Shown here piece after piece: positions 16,898 through 26,584 of a DNA stretch of 64,000 bases (the stretch's first letter is position 1; each line of letters opens with the position of its first letter). Both the position numbers and the translations under genes were made by a program. The notes beneath the pieces are model-generated. The model did not search any database. It was not told where the DNA came from and worked only from the letters and a program-made list of their open reading frames with translations. Source of the stretch: an uncultured Oscillospiraceae bacterium (GTDB taxonomy: Bacteria > Bacillota > Clostridia > Oscillospirales > Ruminococcaceae); assembly GCA_910586535.1 (NCBI GenBank), contig CAJUHS010000001.1, forward strand, positions 186,396 to 250,395. Direction: 5' to 3'.

Positions 16898-17872
16898 TTA
16901 CGCCAGCCATAGGTCTATACCCATTTCTGGAGCTATTCCCGACAGAAGCCGCAGCTTAACGTCTGACAACGAACCTTCCAGAGTGCAGCCCGCCGCCTTG
17001 ACGTGACCTCCCCCGCCGAACTTGGCGCATATTGCGGACACATCTATATCCGACGCGGAACGCATTGATACCTTGAACTTGCCCTCGTCCTTTTCCTTGA
17101 TAATGACGCCCACCTGAACTCCCTCAAGCTGAACGCTCATTCCGGCAATTCCCTCAAATTCCTCTTGCGCAAGACCCGCCTTGCGTATAGTATCCAGAGT
17201 TACCGCGGCCATAGCGCACTTGTCGTCCAGATAATATTCCATTGCGGAATTTATATACTGCTCTACCTTGAGCCTCGCTTTGCTCTTTATGTCAAACATT
17301 TCGCGGTTTATGCGCTCGATATCTACACCCTGCTCCATAAGCTCCGCAGCGATAATGTGCGCAAGCTTTGTAGTATTGGCGTACTTGAAACAGCCTGTGT
17401 CGGTGGCTATCCCCGTGTAAAGACATTCGGCAATGCGCTTGTCAAGATCCGCGCCCATTTCAGTCAGTACCTGAAACAGCACCTCGCAGGTAGCGGAGGC
17501 GTCGGGGTAAAGCAGCAGACTTTTCGCATAACGCTCGTTTGAAACATGGTGGTCTATGCACAGATCAACGTAATCCGCATAGCCGTTCAGACGCGTTCCA
17601 AGCAGCTTTCTGTCCGCAACGTCCACCGCCACGATAGTTTCGGGAGTGAATTTCTGAGGTTCGTAGCCCTCGTACATAAAGCTGTATCTTTTGGGAAAAT
17701 CGTCGGAACACAGCACGTTTGCCTTTTTCCCCGCCTTGCGGAGAGCATAGCACAGCCCGAAGCCGCTGCCCATAGTGTCTCCGTCGGGGCTTTGGTGGGT
17801 CAGGATATAGAAATTATCACGGTTTGCGAGAAATTCCGCAGTTTCTTTAAGACCGGCAAGATCAGCGGTCAT
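16898..17872 (-). CDS. nrnA: DHH-family oligoribonuclease / pAp phosphatase (NrnA-like)
   Basis: A 324-residue phosphoesterase of the DHH/DHHA1 family, which degrades very short RNAs and 3'-phosphoadenosine 5'-phosphate with Mn2+. Visible motifs are HQSPDGDTMGS, VDVADRKLLG, the signature DHHVSN, and the DHHA1 glycine-rich GGGGHVKAAG at the C-terminus. It lies between rbfA and truB, its normal place in Firmicutes. Confidence 0.93.
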   Translation of the reverse strand: MTADLAGLKETAEFLANRDNFYILTHQSPDGDTMGSGFGLCYALRKAGKKANVLCSDDFPKRYSFMYEGYEPQKFTPETIVAVDVADRKLLGTRLNGYADYVDLCIDHHVSNERYAKSLLLYPDASATCEVLFQVLTEMGADLDKRIAECLYTGIATDTGCFKYANTTKLAHIIAAELMEQGVDIERINREMFDIKSKARLKVEQYINSAMEYYLDDKCAMAAVTLDTIRKAGLAQEEFEGIAGMSVQLEGVQVGVIIKEKDEGKFKVSMRSASDIDVSAICAKFGGGGHVKAAGCTLEGSLSDVKLRLLSGIAPEMGIDLWLA

Positions 17873-17914
17873 AACGTCTCACTCCTTTATGTGCAGACCG
17901 AATAACCGGTTCGG

Positions 17915-18286
17915 TCATTCAGTCCCGCCGTCGTTTTCGGTTTCCTCGATCTTTTCAAGCATTTTGGCTATTTCCGCCGAATGCTCTATAGAATTGTCGG
18001 CAATAAATTTCAGCTCCGGACATTTTCTAAGGTGAAGCTTATTGGATATCTGCCGCTTCATCATTCCCGAAGCGCTTTCCAGACCCTTTACCGCCGTCCT
18101 TGCAGCGTCCTCGCCGTCAAGGCTGGAAATATATACCTTGCAGTGGGAATTGTCGCCGGAAAGCTCGGTTCTTACCACAGAGACAAGACCGGAACTTACG
18201 CGGGGATCTTTTATCTCCTCACGGATAAGACCTGATATTTCACGCTTTATATCTTCGGACAGCCGTCCGTTTCTAAAGTTCGGCAT
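17915..18286 (-). CDS. rbfA: 30S ribosome-binding factor
   Basis: A 123-residue protein needed for late 30S maturation. Features are the N-terminal FRNGRLSEDIKREISGLIRE, then KDPRVSSGLVSV, and a KH-like core ending IRPELKFI-like (here CPELKFIADNSIEHS). AAAAAGGAG precedes the ATG. It is separated from infB by about 150 bp carrying a strong hairpin. Confidence 0.95.
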   Translation of the reverse strand: MPNFRNGRLSEDIKREISGLIREEIKDPRVSSGLVSVVRTELSGDNSHCKVYISSLDGEDAARTAVKGLESASGMMKRQISNKLHLRKCPELKFIADNSIEHSAEIAKMLEKIEETENDGGTE

Positions 18287-18333
18287 TAATGCAAAACTCC
18301 TTTTTAATTATTGAATTGTATACGACAAACCCT

Positions 18334-18356
18334 GCAGCCCCCCTTTAGGGGACTGC
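18334..18356 (-). other. Intercistronic hairpin between infB and rbfA
   Basis: On the minus-strand transcript GCAG-x-CCCC pairs with GGGG-x-CTGC around a TAAA tetraloop, with spare Gs. It has no U-run, so it is more likely a stability or processing element than a terminator in this 150-bp spacer. Confidence 0.55.
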
Positions 18357-18436
18357 ACAATACCGATGATCTCAGTATTTTATAGCGGGATGTGACTTTC
18401 CTGCACTGTGTGCAAGTGCCCGCGGAGGCTCCCCGC

Positions 18437-21118
18437 TTAATCCGGGCGGTATTCCTCCATATAGTATGCCTCAAAAATATCGCCTACATGAACGTCGCTG
18501 AATTTTTCCAGAGTTATACCGCATTCGTAGCCCTCGGCTACTTCCTTAACGTCGTCCTTGAAACGCTTCAGGCTGGACATCTTGTCGTCAGCCACAATGA
18601 TTCCGTCGCGGACAACGCGTATCTCCGCGTTTCTGGTGATCTTTCCGCTGAGCACGTAAGAACCCGAAACCATGCCGACGTTAGATATCTTATAAACCTG
18701 ACGTACTTCAACACGGCCAAGATTTACCTCGCGGAACTTGGGAGCAAGCATACCCTTCATAGCCGTAGTTATTTCTTCGATAGCGTCGTAAATGATTCTG
18801 TACAGACGGATATCCACACCGTCTCTTTCGGCGCTGTCTGCGGCAACGGGGTCAGGACGGACGTTGAATCCGACGATAATAGCGTTTGAAGCGTTTGCGA
18901 GCATAACGTCTCCCTCGGAAACAGCTCCAACTGCGCCGTGGATAACCTTTACGCGGACTTCATCGTTGGAAAGCTTTTCAAGGGACTGCTTAACAGCTTC
19001 GACCGAGCCCTGAACGTCAGCTCTGACGATAATGGGCAGTTCCTTGATCTCGCCCTGTTCGATCTGGCTGAACAGGTTGTCGAGAGTAACTTTCTGGTAC
19101 TGCTTGAACTGCTCCTGCTTGGCCTCGTGCTTACGCTGTTCCACAAGCTCTCTTGCAAGACGTTCGTCCTCAACCGCGTTGAATGTGTCGCCTGCAGAGG
19201 GTACTTCCGCAAGACCTGTTATCTCAACAGGATATGAGGGACCCGCTTCCTTAACGACCTTGCCGTTGTCGTTTGTCATTACGCGGACGCGTCCCACGGC
19301 AGTACCCGCAATAATGATATCACCGGTGCGGAGAGTACCGTTCTGAACAAGCAGCGTTGCAATAGGGCCTCTGCCCTTGTCAAGGCGCGCTTCAATTACC
19401 GCACCCTTTGCAAGGCGGTTGGGATTTGCTTTGAGCTCCGCTACCTCGGCAACAAGAAGCACGTTTTCAAGCAGCTCGTCAATACCCTCTCCTGTCTTTG
19501 CGGAAACGGGAACGCAGATTACATCGCCGCCCCATTCCTCAACAACAAGATTGTATTCGGTAAGCTTCTGCTTTACCGCGTCGGGATTTGCGCCCTCTTT
19601 GTCCATTTTGTTAATGGCAACGATAATGGAAACTCCCGCAGCCTTTGCGTGGTTGATAGCTTCTACCGTCTGGGGCATGATACCGTCGTCGGCGGCTACC
19701 ACAAGGATAGCGATATCCGTAACGGAAGCGCCCCTTGCCCTCATGGAGGTAAACGCCTCATGGCCGGGAGTATCAAGGAATGTGATCTCCTTGCCCTTGC
19801 AGGTAACGCGGTACGCGCCGATGTGCTGAGTAATGCCGCCCGCCTCGGTGGAAGTAACGTTTGCGTTTCTTATCTTGTCAAGCAGGGACGTTTTGCCGTG
19901 GTCTACGTGACCCATTACAACTACTACGGGAGCGCGCTCTATGCCCTCTCCGTCGTCGTCATTGTCATTTATAAGACGCTCCTCGATTGTAACGATGACT
20001 TCCTTTTCGACCTTGGCGCCCAGTTCTTCCGCAACAAGAGAAGCGGTGTCAAAGTCTATTACCTGATTTATTGTGCACATTTCACCCAGCTGCATGAGCT
20101 TCTTGATTACCTCGGTAGCGGTAACTTTAAGTCTCGAAGCAAGCTCAGAAACAACTATCTCATCAGGAATAAGCACCTTGAGCTGCTGCTTTCTTGCACG
20201 CTCCAGCTCCAGCCTGCGGAGCTTCTCCGCCTCGGTCTCGCGCTTGTTGGAGTACTGCTGGTTCTTTCTCTGCTGGGACTTCTGGGTAAGCTTCTGCTTT
20301 TTGGAGAAATTGTCTTTCTTTCTGCCTCCGCCGCCCGAAGCGTTTGCCATATTGTCGTACTTTTCGTTGTACTTATCCATTTCAACATAGGAGCCGCGGG
20401 TGTCGATCTTGTGTATCTTCTGATCCACAACTGCGGAACTGTCCGCAAACTTAACGTCCAGCTTCTTCTTGTTGGACTGCTCAGCAGGCTGTTTAGACTG
20501 CTTCTGTTCCGGCTTTTTCTTCTTGTCGCCGCCCAGTACCTGCTGGGTGTTGAAGCGTTCCTTTTTATTTTCGTTCTGCTTGCTCTGCTGTACGGGAGTC
20601 TGCTGTGCAGCGGGTTTGGAGTGGTTATTCTGCTTATCCTGTTTTTCTTCTTTTTTGGATTCTGGCTTAACTTCCGGCTTTGCAGCCTGTTTCTCACGTT
20701 TTTCTGCCGTTTCCGTTTTAGTAGCGGACTCGGTTTCGGGCTTGCCGGACTTTATTGTCTCAGTCTTTATTTCCGCCGATTTTTCGGTTTTGGACAGCTT
20801 TTCCGAAACAGGCTTTACGTTCTTGCCCTCTGTTTTTTCCTCGTTCTTTGCAGCAGACTTTTTAACGGTTTTCTTTTCCGGTTTCTTTTCTGTTCTGGGA
20901 AGATTCCTCATGGCAAAGTATTCGTTAAAGGAATCCACCTGATTGTTCTGGGAAAAGTGTTCCAGAACGACGTTCATTTCTTCAGGCGTAAGCGAAGCCG
21001 CCGGCTTTTTTGCAACATCAAGTTTTTCTTTAAGAAAATCCGAAAGCGCCTGACCCGTTATCCCCAGATCCTTGGCGACGTCGTTTATTTTAAGCTTTGT
21101 CTGTTTAATTGTACTCAT
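18437..21118 (-). CDS. infB: Translation initiation factor IF-2
   Basis: An 893-residue GTPase that places initiator tRNA on the 30S subunit. A short N-terminal IF2_N-like domain is followed by a long Lys/Glu/Gln/Ser-rich low-complexity linker (about residues 65-290) and a second N-domain ([20 protein letters not shown]). The G domain has [12 protein letters not shown] (G1), DTPGHEAF (G3) and NKMDK (G4). The C-terminal domains include [20 protein letters not shown]. The long charged linker explains the large open frames on the opposite strand, which are shadows. Confidence 0.97.
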   Translation of the reverse strand: MSTIKQTKLKINDVAKDLGITGQALSDFLKEKLDVAKKPAASLTPEEMNVVLEHFSQNNQVDSFNEYFAMRNLPRTEKKPEKKTVKKSAAKNEEKTEGKNVKPVSEKLSKTEKSAEIKTETIKSGKPETESATKTETAEKREKQAAKPEVKPESKKEEKQDKQNNHSKPAAQQTPVQQSKQNENKKERFNTQQVLGGDKKKKPEQKQSKQPAEQSNKKKLDVKFADSSAVVDQKIHKIDTRGSYVEMDKYNEKYDNMANASGGGGRKKDNFSKKQKLTQKSQQRKNQQYSNKRETEAEKLRRLELERARKQQLKVLIPDEIVVSELASRLKVTATEVIKKLMQLGEMCTINQVIDFDTASLVAEELGAKVEKEVIVTIEERLINDNDDDGEGIERAPVVVVMGHVDHGKTSLLDKIRNANVTSTEAGGITQHIGAYRVTCKGKEITFLDTPGHEAFTSMRARGASVTDIAILVVAADDGIMPQTVEAINHAKAAGVSIIVAINKMDKEGANPDAVKQKLTEYNLVVEEWGGDVICVPVSAKTGEGIDELLENVLLVAEVAELKANPNRLAKGAVIEARLDKGRGPIATLLVQNGTLRTGDIIIAGTAVGRVRVMTNDNGKVVKEAGPSYPVEITGLAEVPSAGDTFNAVEDERLARELVEQRKHEAKQEQFKQYQKVTLDNLFSQIEQGEIKELPIIVRADVQGSVEAVKQSLEKLSNDEVRVKVIHGAVGAVSEGDVMLANASNAIIVGFNVRPDPVAADSAERDGVDIRLYRIIYDAIEEITTAMKGMLAPKFREVNLGRVEVRQVYKISNVGMVSGSYVLSGKITRNAEIRVVRDGIIVADDKMSSLKRFKDDVKEVAEGYECGITLEKFSDVHVGDIFEAYYMEEYRPD

Positions 21119-21213
21119 AGGCTGTATACCCTCCGTTTTGATGAGTTTTGATTTATGTTATGCGCTTTTATTTTATCGGTTCGGAACCTGAACGTTCCGT
21201 CATATACGCTGAC

Positions 21214-21537
21214 TCAGTTTTCGCCCCCGCAAATTCTCAGTATTTTTTCCGCGAAGCCCTCTCCGCATATAGTAAGAATACCCGCTTTTTTGCCGAGAGC
21301 GCGGTTTATTCCCTCCAGCGTCATTTCCGTTTTCCTAACGGGAACCCCATGCTTTTCTGAAAAGAAGCGTACCTCCTTTTCGGTTTTTGGGGAAATGTCA
21401 GCCGCGATAATGACCGCGTGTGCCTTTCCCGCGTCCAGAGCCTCTTTCATGGGATCAAAGCCCATTGCAAGCCGTCCTGCTTTTCGGCATATCGTAAGCG
21501 ATCCGAACAGTCCGTTAAGCCTTTCCGCATTGTTCAT
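21214..21537 (-). CDS. ylxQ: L7Ae-family ribosome-associated protein (YlxQ)
   Basis: A 107-residue protein of the L7Ae/L30e fold that binds kinked RNA. It shows GLFGSLTICRKAGRLAMGFD and VIIAADISPKTEKE. It overlaps the end of ylxR by 23 bp, as is usual for the ylxR-ylxQ pair inside nusA-infB operons. Confidence 0.9.
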   Translation of the reverse strand: MNNAERLNGLFGSLTICRKAGRLAMGFDPMKEALDAGKAHAVIIAADISPKTEKEVRFFSEKHGVPVRKTEMTLEGINRALGKKAGILTICGEGFAEKILRICGGEN

Positions 21538-21802
21538 CTTCGGTCAGCTCCTTTTCCATTCCGTCGTACACCTCGTCGGAAATACGGCAGGAGAACGCTT
21601 TTTCAAATCTTCTTGCCTTTCTTGCTTTTCCGAAGCATTCCGTACTGCGGCAGATGTAAGCGCCTCTTCCCGATTTTTTTCCCGTCAGGTCTATTGAAAC
21701 GCTTCCGTCCGGCGCTTTCACCGCCCTGATAAGCTCCTTTTTCGGCTTCATCTCTCCGCAGCCGAGACACATTCTCATAGGTATTTTTTTTATTGCCGCC
21801 AT
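21515..21802 (-). CDS. ylxR: YlxR/RnpM-family RNA-binding protein
   Basis: A 95-residue basic protein with the family signature MRMCLGCGEMKPKKELIRAV and GRGAYIC near the middle. Homologues bind RNA, and the B. subtilis protein (RnpM) has been reported to modulate RNase P. It starts 12 bp after nusA. Confidence 0.92.
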   Translation of the reverse strand: MAAIKKIPMRMCLGCGEMKPKKELIRAVKAPDGSVSIDLTGKKSGRGAYICRSTECFGKARKARRFEKAFSCRISDEVYDGMEKELTEDEQCGKA

Positions 21803-21814
21803 TGCATCACGACC

Positions 21815-22861
21815 TTATTCCACGGGATTTTCGGGCTTTATGTCGATCTTATAGCCCGTAAGCCTTGCCGCAAGCTTTGCGTTCTGTCCCCTGTTGCCTA
21901 TGGCAAGAGAAAGCTGACTATTGGGAACTATCACTGTGCAGGTCTTCTGCTCGCCCTCCTCAACAGTAACGCTTACCACATCCGCGGGAGAAAGAGCGTG
22001 TGCAATAAACACTGCGGGATCTTCGTCATAAACGATAATGTCTATCTTTTCACCGCAAAGCTCGTTGACGATGTTTCCGATACGGCTGTGCTTGGGACCT
22101 ATGCACGCGCCTACGGGATCGACGTTCTTATCCTTTGACCAGACGGCTATCTTGGTTCTCGAGCCTGCCTCGCGGGATATCGCTTTTACCTCCACCGTAC
22201 CGTCGTATATTTCGGGAATTTCCAGCTCGAAAAGCCGTTTTACCAAGTCCTTGTGAGTTCTGGAAACCTTTACCATAGGTCTCCTTTCGGGATTGATGAT
22301 GTCCACCAGATAAAGCTTTACGATGTCACCCTCTTTAAGGACTTCTCCGGGTATCTGCTCATTTTTGAATAAGTACACCTCGTTTTTGTCGATAGCGAGA
22401 GTAGCGTTGCCGCTTTCCGGCTCAACCCTGAGAACGGTAGCCGAAACCGCCTCGTGTATCTTGTCGCTGAACTGATTGATGTATTTTTCCCTCTCGAAGC
22501 CTTTAAGCTCTGTTCTGATAGCCTGCTTTGCGTTCTGAGCAGCGACCCGTCCGAACTTAGCCGTGGAAAGCTTGAAAGGAACAACGTCCCCCACAGCCGC
22601 ATTTTTGGAACATGACGCTCTTGCTTCGTCGATGTGTATTTCGCTCATATCCAGCGGTTCGTCATCCACAACGGTTCTCATCAGCGAAACCTCGAACACC
22701 TTTTTGTCGGGGTCAATCTCAACGTTGAAATCCTCGCAATCGGGGTACTCCTTTTTAACAGCCCTTGAAATACCCAGCTTTATCTTTTCCGTAAGAAGCT
22801 CCATGGGTATGCCGTTTTCCTGCGCAAGCTTTTCCAGCGCCTCAAAAAATTCCTTGTTCAT
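21815..22861 (-). CDS. nusA: Transcription termination/antitermination factor NusA
   Basis: A 348-residue protein with the N-terminal RNA polymerase-binding domain, an S1 domain (about 135-200), then two KH domains (VDPVGACIGPKHSRIGNIV and LAIGNRGQNAKLAARLTG). The C-terminal acidic repeats of proteobacterial NusA are absent, which is normal for Firmicutes. It binds nascent RNA and RNA polymerase and affects pausing and termination, which matters for the hairpin in its own operon leader. Confidence 0.96.
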   Translation of the reverse strand: MNKEFFEALEKLAQENGIPMELLTEKIKLGISRAVKKEYPDCEDFNVEIDPDKKVFEVSLMRTVVDDEPLDMSEIHIDEARASCSKNAAVGDVVPFKLSTAKFGRVAAQNAKQAIRTELKGFEREKYINQFSDKIHEAVSATVLRVEPESGNATLAIDKNEVYLFKNEQIPGEVLKEGDIVKLYLVDIINPERRPMVKVSRTHKDLVKRLFELEIPEIYDGTVEVKAISREAGSRTKIAVWSKDKNVDPVGACIGPKHSRIGNIVNELCGEKIDIIVYDEDPAVFIAHALSPADVVSVTVEEGEQKTCTVIVPNSQLSLAIGNRGQNAKLAARLTGYKIDIKPENPVE

Positions 22862-22939
22862 TTTTGCGAATTCCTCCTATTATAAATTAGAGAATAGAAG
22901 ATAAAAGATAGATTTTTAAGATTATCCCCTGTTCCGAAA

Positions 22940-23461
22940 TTATTCATCATCGTTATCATCATCACCGAAAAGCTCGTCGGGATCGTCGTCGAAAAGACGT
23001 ATAAAGGCCGTATCGGAAAGCTTTACCTCGATGTCGCCCTCCTCGGCAGTTACTGAGACCGTATCCTTTGAGTACCCTTTAAGTATGGCTATAAACTCCT
23101 TTTTGCCGTCTGTTTCGCGGATATAGCGTATCCTTACGGGACACTCCAGAAATTCCTCAAAGTGTTCGGGACGCCTCAGCTCCCTGCCCAGACCGGGGGA
23201 GCCCACCTCAAGCATATAGTTCTGCTCGATAGGGTCTGCGTCGTCCAGAGCTTTTGAAAGCGGACGGGTCATATTTTCGCAGTCGTCCATGCTTACAGCA
23301 CCGTCCTGCCTGTCAATAAAGACTCTCAGGTACCACATCGCACCCTCTTTTTCAAAAACCACGTCCCAGATCTTAAGACCCAGACTGTCGGCTATGGGCT
23401 TGGCGATATCGTATACTGCGGAGACTGTGCTTCCGCCCCTGCCTCCTTTTTTTACTGCCAT
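22940..23461 (-). CDS. rimP: Ribosome maturation factor RimP
   Basis: A 173-residue protein for 30S assembly, with WYLRVFIDRQDGAVSMDDCE and EVGSPGLGRELR as family signatures and a very acidic C-terminal tail. The ATG at 23461 follows GAAAGGATT; an upstream in-frame ATG at 23494 falls in the leader hairpin and is rejected. It is the first gene of the nusA operon. Confidence 0.94.
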   Translation of the reverse strand: MAVKKGGRGGSTVSAVYDIAKPIADSLGLKIWDVVFEKEGAMWYLRVFIDRQDGAVSMDDCENMTRPLSKALDDADPIEQNYMLEVGSPGLGRELRRPEHFEEFLECPVRIRYIRETDGKKEFIAILKGYSKDTVSVTAEEGDIEVKLSDTAFIRLFDDDPDELFGDDDNDDE

Positions 23462-23490
23462 TGAATCAATCCTTTCAATATCCGCATACA

Positions 23491-23524
23491 GCACAAAAGA
23501 CCGGAGCTTTCCGGTCTTTTGTGC
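23491..23524 (-). promoter_or_regulatory. Leader hairpin of the rimP-nusA operon, possible attenuator
   Basis: A perfect 15-bp stem (GCACAAAAGACCGGA / TCCGGTCTTTTGTGC) with a 4-nt loop lies between the promoter and the rimP ribosome site. Part of the descending arm is CCGGTCTTTT, so it has the form of an intrinsic terminator. It would be transcribed about 15-50 nt after initiation. Confidence 0.65.
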
Positions 23525-23544
23525 TTAATATTGTGATGTTAATT

Positions 23545-23573
23545 ATTATACCACACTTTTTTACGGATTGCAA
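23545..23573 (-). promoter_or_regulatory. Sigma-A promoter of the rimP-nusA-infB operon
   Basis: On the minus strand TTGCAA (23568-23573) and TATAAT (23545-23550) are 17 bp apart, with a leader of about 75 nt to rimP. Confidence 0.8.
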
Positions 23574-23646
23574 GCTTTTTTTGAAAAAAATGAATAAAAA
23601 ATTCCCGGAATTATGCCGCTTCGGGTATTTTCAGTGAAAAAACATC

Positions 23647-23675
23647 TTGAAAATAAAAGCAGTATATGCTATAAT
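23647..23675 (+). promoter_or_regulatory. Sigma-A promoter of the HD-GYP gene
   Basis: TTGAAA (23647-23652) and TATAAT (23670-23675) with a 17-bp spacer, about 70 bp before the ATG at 23746. Confidence 0.78.
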
Positions 23676-23745
23676 GTCATTATGTTTGCATAACACCCTA
23701 TATAATTATAGTAAAAAAACTACAAAAAATTACAGAGGGATTTAA

Positions 23746-25449
23746 ATGAACGGCAATATTTTAACCACTTCGGACGAAAAAACCACCCGAAATATTTCAA
23801 ATATACTTCTGCTTTGCATAGGATTTTTCAGTATTGTCCTTGCGCTTAACGAGCTTGGCGTGTTTATAATAAACAAAACCGCTTTCAGGATCATTGCCGC
23901 AGCGTTTGCGGTAATAATGGCTTTCCCGAAATCGGCGCTCATTATACGCAGAAAGTACGAAAACTGGATGAAATATTCGGTAATGCTGTGTTCGTCGGTG
24001 GCAATATGCCTTGCCTACAGTGTGCTGACGTTTCACATGATAATGCCGCTTGTTTTTCCGCTGATACTGTCTGTAATGTACTTTGACACAAAACTTACGG
24101 TTTTTACGACTGTAGAGACCGCCGTATTTATAACTGCGGCGCACTTCTTGAGCTCAGCTCTTCTCGTAGTTCAGGACGATCCGCTTCGCACTCTACCTCA
24201 GATACTTATTTACGGACTTCTCCCGAGGCTTATTCTCTTTATTGTGTTTGCAGTCGTTTGCATTGTTCTCGGAAACATGACCCAGAAAATCTTTGCAAGG
24301 CTTAACGACTCTATAGAAAAGATAAACCGAACCAAGGACAGCCTCGATACCATTATTGACGCATCACGGAAGCTTTACGGAGCAATGGATATGCTGGAGC
24401 TTGCGGGACTTATAAAATACGCGGTTTACACCGTTACGGCAAAAGTACAGGGCAGCTCGGGAATACCGGTTATAGCAATGGGCGTTCACACTGAGGACGG
24501 GGTTTTTCACCACATAGACGACAACCTCACCTCGGGACTTGCCCACGCCGAAAACGGAATGGTGACCGTTCAGCTGCCGAACATAAGCTTTGCTTACCCT
24601 CTTGTGAAGCAAAAGGCGCGTGACGATATCCAGATCACGCCCAGCGGCATTGGCATGAGCTTTTATCAGGACGACGATCTGCTTTTTTACATTTCAATGG
24701 AATTTCCCGTTGTTGTGGAAAACACACTGCTGAGAAGCTCCCTGGATATACTTTACAGCAACATCGACACCGCCATGCGGCAGACAAAGGTAAACAGCGA
24801 CATATTCAAGACTCAGGAGGCGGTAATACTCTCCTTTGCGGAAATCTCCGAATCCAAATCAAGACAGACCGGTCAGCACGTTAAGCGCGTTTCGGAATAT
24901 GTCCGCATTATGGCGCTGAACACAGGCTTCGATGAGGAAAAATGCACAGAGATCGCTTTAGCGGCAATGATGCACGATATCGGCAAGCTGCTTATTCCTC
25001 CCGACATACTCGAAAAGCCCGGCAGACTCACAAATGACGAATTTGACGTTATCAAGACCCATGTCACCGTTGGCGAGGAACTGCTGAAAAACTCGCCCGG
25101 CGAAGTCATGTCAATGGCGCGTAAGATCGCGCTTTTTCACCACGAACGCTGGGACGGAAAGGGCTATCTCGGCTATTCGGGAGAACAGATAGACTATATT
25201 TCACGGTTTGTTTCCGTTGCGGACGTTTTCGACGCTCTGGTGTCCAAACGTTCCTATAAGGACGGATGGCCTCCCGAAAAGGCTTACGAGGAAATAGTGA
25301 ACCAGCGCGGCAAGCAGTTCGCTCCCCATGCGGTGGATGTTTTCATGAAAAGCTACGATAAAATTCTGGAAATACTGAAGCAGTACCCAGATCAGGTGGC
25401 GCAGTCGGCTGTGGAAACTGCCGAAACTGCAGAAGCCGCCGAGGCGTAA
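23746..25449 (+). CDS. Membrane-bound HD-GYP domain phosphodiesterase
   Basis: A 567-residue protein. Residues about 15-190 hold roughly six transmembrane helices with short loops. A middle cytoplasmic region (about 200-370) could be a degenerate GAF-like sensor. The HD-GYP domain follows (about 380-545): QHVKRVSEY, MHDIGKLLIP, THVTVGEELL, HHERWDGKGYL and VADVFDALVS. The metal-binding residues are intact, but the GYP triplet reads GYL. Such proteins hydrolyse cyclic di-GMP or related dinucleotides. With the GGDEF protein at 5786-7729 this suggests cyclic di-GMP signalling. The C-terminus is Ala/Glu-rich. Confidence 0.9.
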   Translation: MNGNILTTSDEKTTRNISNILLLCIGFFSIVLALNELGVFIINKTAFRIIAAAFAVIMAFPKSALIIRRKYENWMKYSVMLCSSVAICLAYSVLTFHMIMPLVFPLILSVMYFDTKLTVFTTVETAVFITAAHFLSSALLVVQDDPLRTLPQILIYGLLPRLILFIVFAVVCIVLGNMTQKIFARLNDSIEKINRTKDSLDTIIDASRKLYGAMDMLELAGLIKYAVYTVTAKVQGSSGIPVIAMGVHTEDGVFHHIDDNLTSGLAHAENGMVTVQLPNISFAYPLVKQKARDDIQITPSGIGMSFYQDDDLLFYISMEFPVVVENTLLRSSLDILYSNIDTAMRQTKVNSDIFKTQEAVILSFAEISESKSRQTGQHVKRVSEYVRIMALNTGFDEEKCTEIALAAMMHDIGKLLIPPDILEKPGRLTNDEFDVIKTHVTVGEELLKNSPGEVMSMARKIALFHHERWDGKGYLGYSGEQIDYISRFVSVADVFDALVSKRSYKDGWPPEKAYEEIVNQRGKQFAPHAVDVFMKSYDKILEILKQYPDQVAQSAVETAETAEAAEA

Positions 25450-25489
25450 CAGTTGTTGTTTACAAAACGGTAAAATTAACAAAAAACTC

Positions 25490-25517
25490 TTGAAATCGTT
25501 GAAAAATATGTTATAAT
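25490..25517 (+). promoter_or_regulatory. Fructokinase promoter with near-consensus cre site
   Basis: TTGAAA (25490-25495) and TATAAT (25512-25517) are 16 bp apart. TGAAATCGTTGAAA at 25491-25504 matches the CcpA-binding consensus TGWAANCGNTNWCA at 13 of 14 positions and lies between and over the promoter boxes. A catabolite-control protein bound there should block transcription. Confidence 0.6.
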
Positions 25518-25563
25518 ATTCATAATAGCAGATATACAGATTTTGAAAAAAGGGGGAGAGATC

Positions 25564-26574
25564 ATGCCGGATATTATGTCGATCGGCGAAATGCTGGTTG
25601 ATTTTACAGAGGTTCAGGACGTTAAGGACGGAGAAAACGGTAAATCCGGAGATATTTACTATAAACAGAATCCGGGAGGAGCTCCCGCAAACGTTGCCGT
25701 AATGGCGTCAAAGCTTGGAGTTTCAAGCGGCTTTATCGGAAAGCTTGGCATGGATATGTTCGGAAAATATCTGCGTGACACCCTTGCCGCAGAGGGCGTG
25801 GACACAAAGGGACTTATCCTTGACAAGGACTTTTCCACAACGCTTGCTTTTGTCGGAAAAAGCAGCGAGGGCGAACGGGATTTTGTTTTCTACCGCAAAA
25901 ACAGCGCGGATCTCAATCTCAGCTTCAGCGAGGTCAATCTTAAGCTTATCGACAGCTGCAAACTGCTTCACTTCGGCGCACTGCTGCTGACCTCTGAGCC
26001 GTCCAAATCGGCGGTGATAAACACCGTGGAGTACGCAAAGCAGCAAGGAAAGATAATATCTTACGACCCAAACTGGCGCGAACGTCTCTGGGAATCAAAG
26101 GAAGCCGCTGTCAAAGCCATGCGCAGCGTGCTTATGTATGTGGACGTTATCAAGGTGTCGGAAGCGGAGCTTCAGATCATCACGGACTGCGCAAACCTTC
26201 TTCCCGCTATTGCAAAGCTGCTGAACGACGGTGTAAAGGTCATGTGTATCACTCAGGGGGCTAAGGGATGTATCGTTGCCACAAGGCACGGGATAGAACG
26301 TCTGCCGACCTTTAAGGTGGATACTGTAGATACTCTCGGTGCGGGAGACAGCTTTTTCGGAGCTTTCCTGTCGAGGCTCGTGCTTTCGGGCAAATCCATG
26401 GACGAGATAGAAATGGACGATCTGCGGGAGTTTGCAATGTACGCCAATGCCTGCGGAGCATTAAGCTCCACAAAGGTGGGAGCAATACCAGCCATGCCGG
26501 CTCACGAGGAGATACTTTCGCTTATGGAAAAAGGACGGAACGCTCCCGAGGGCAAAGTCTATCCTCAGCTATAG
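25564..26574 (+). CDS. PfkB-family sugar kinase, probable fructokinase
   Basis: A 336-residue cytoplasmic kinase, probably phosphorylating fructose with ATP. It shows the N-terminal GEMLVDFTE, the glycine motif NPGGAPANVAVMASKLG and the C-terminal active-site motif DTLGAGDSFFGAFL with the catalytic Asp. This pattern is closest to bacterial fructokinases of the PfkB type (ScrK-like). The ATG at 25564 follows GGGGGAGAG; a TTG at 25543 is not needed. It is transcribed alone and ends at a strong terminator. Confidence 0.9.
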   Translation: MPDIMSIGEMLVDFTEVQDVKDGENGKSGDIYYKQNPGGAPANVAVMASKLGVSSGFIGKLGMDMFGKYLRDTLAAEGVDTKGLILDKDFSTTLAFVGKSSEGERDFVFYRKNSADLNLSFSEVNLKLIDSCKLLHFGALLLTSEPSKSAVINTVEYAKQQGKIISYDPNWRERLWESKEAAVKAMRSVLMYVDVIKVSEAELQIITDCANLLPAIAKLLNDGVKVMCITQGAKGCIVATRHGIERLPTFKVDTVDTLGAGDSFFGAFLSRLVLSGKSMDEIEMDDLREFAMYANACGALSSTKVGAIPAMPAHEEILSLMEKGRNAPEGKVYPQL

Positions 26575-26584
26575 TATGCCGAAA

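Noticed and set aside
19649-21151. 500-codon plus-strand open frame
   Set aside because: It lies wholly opposite infB; its hydrophobic, Phe/Leu/Gly-rich translation is the mirror of the charged IF-2 linker, and it has no ribosome site.
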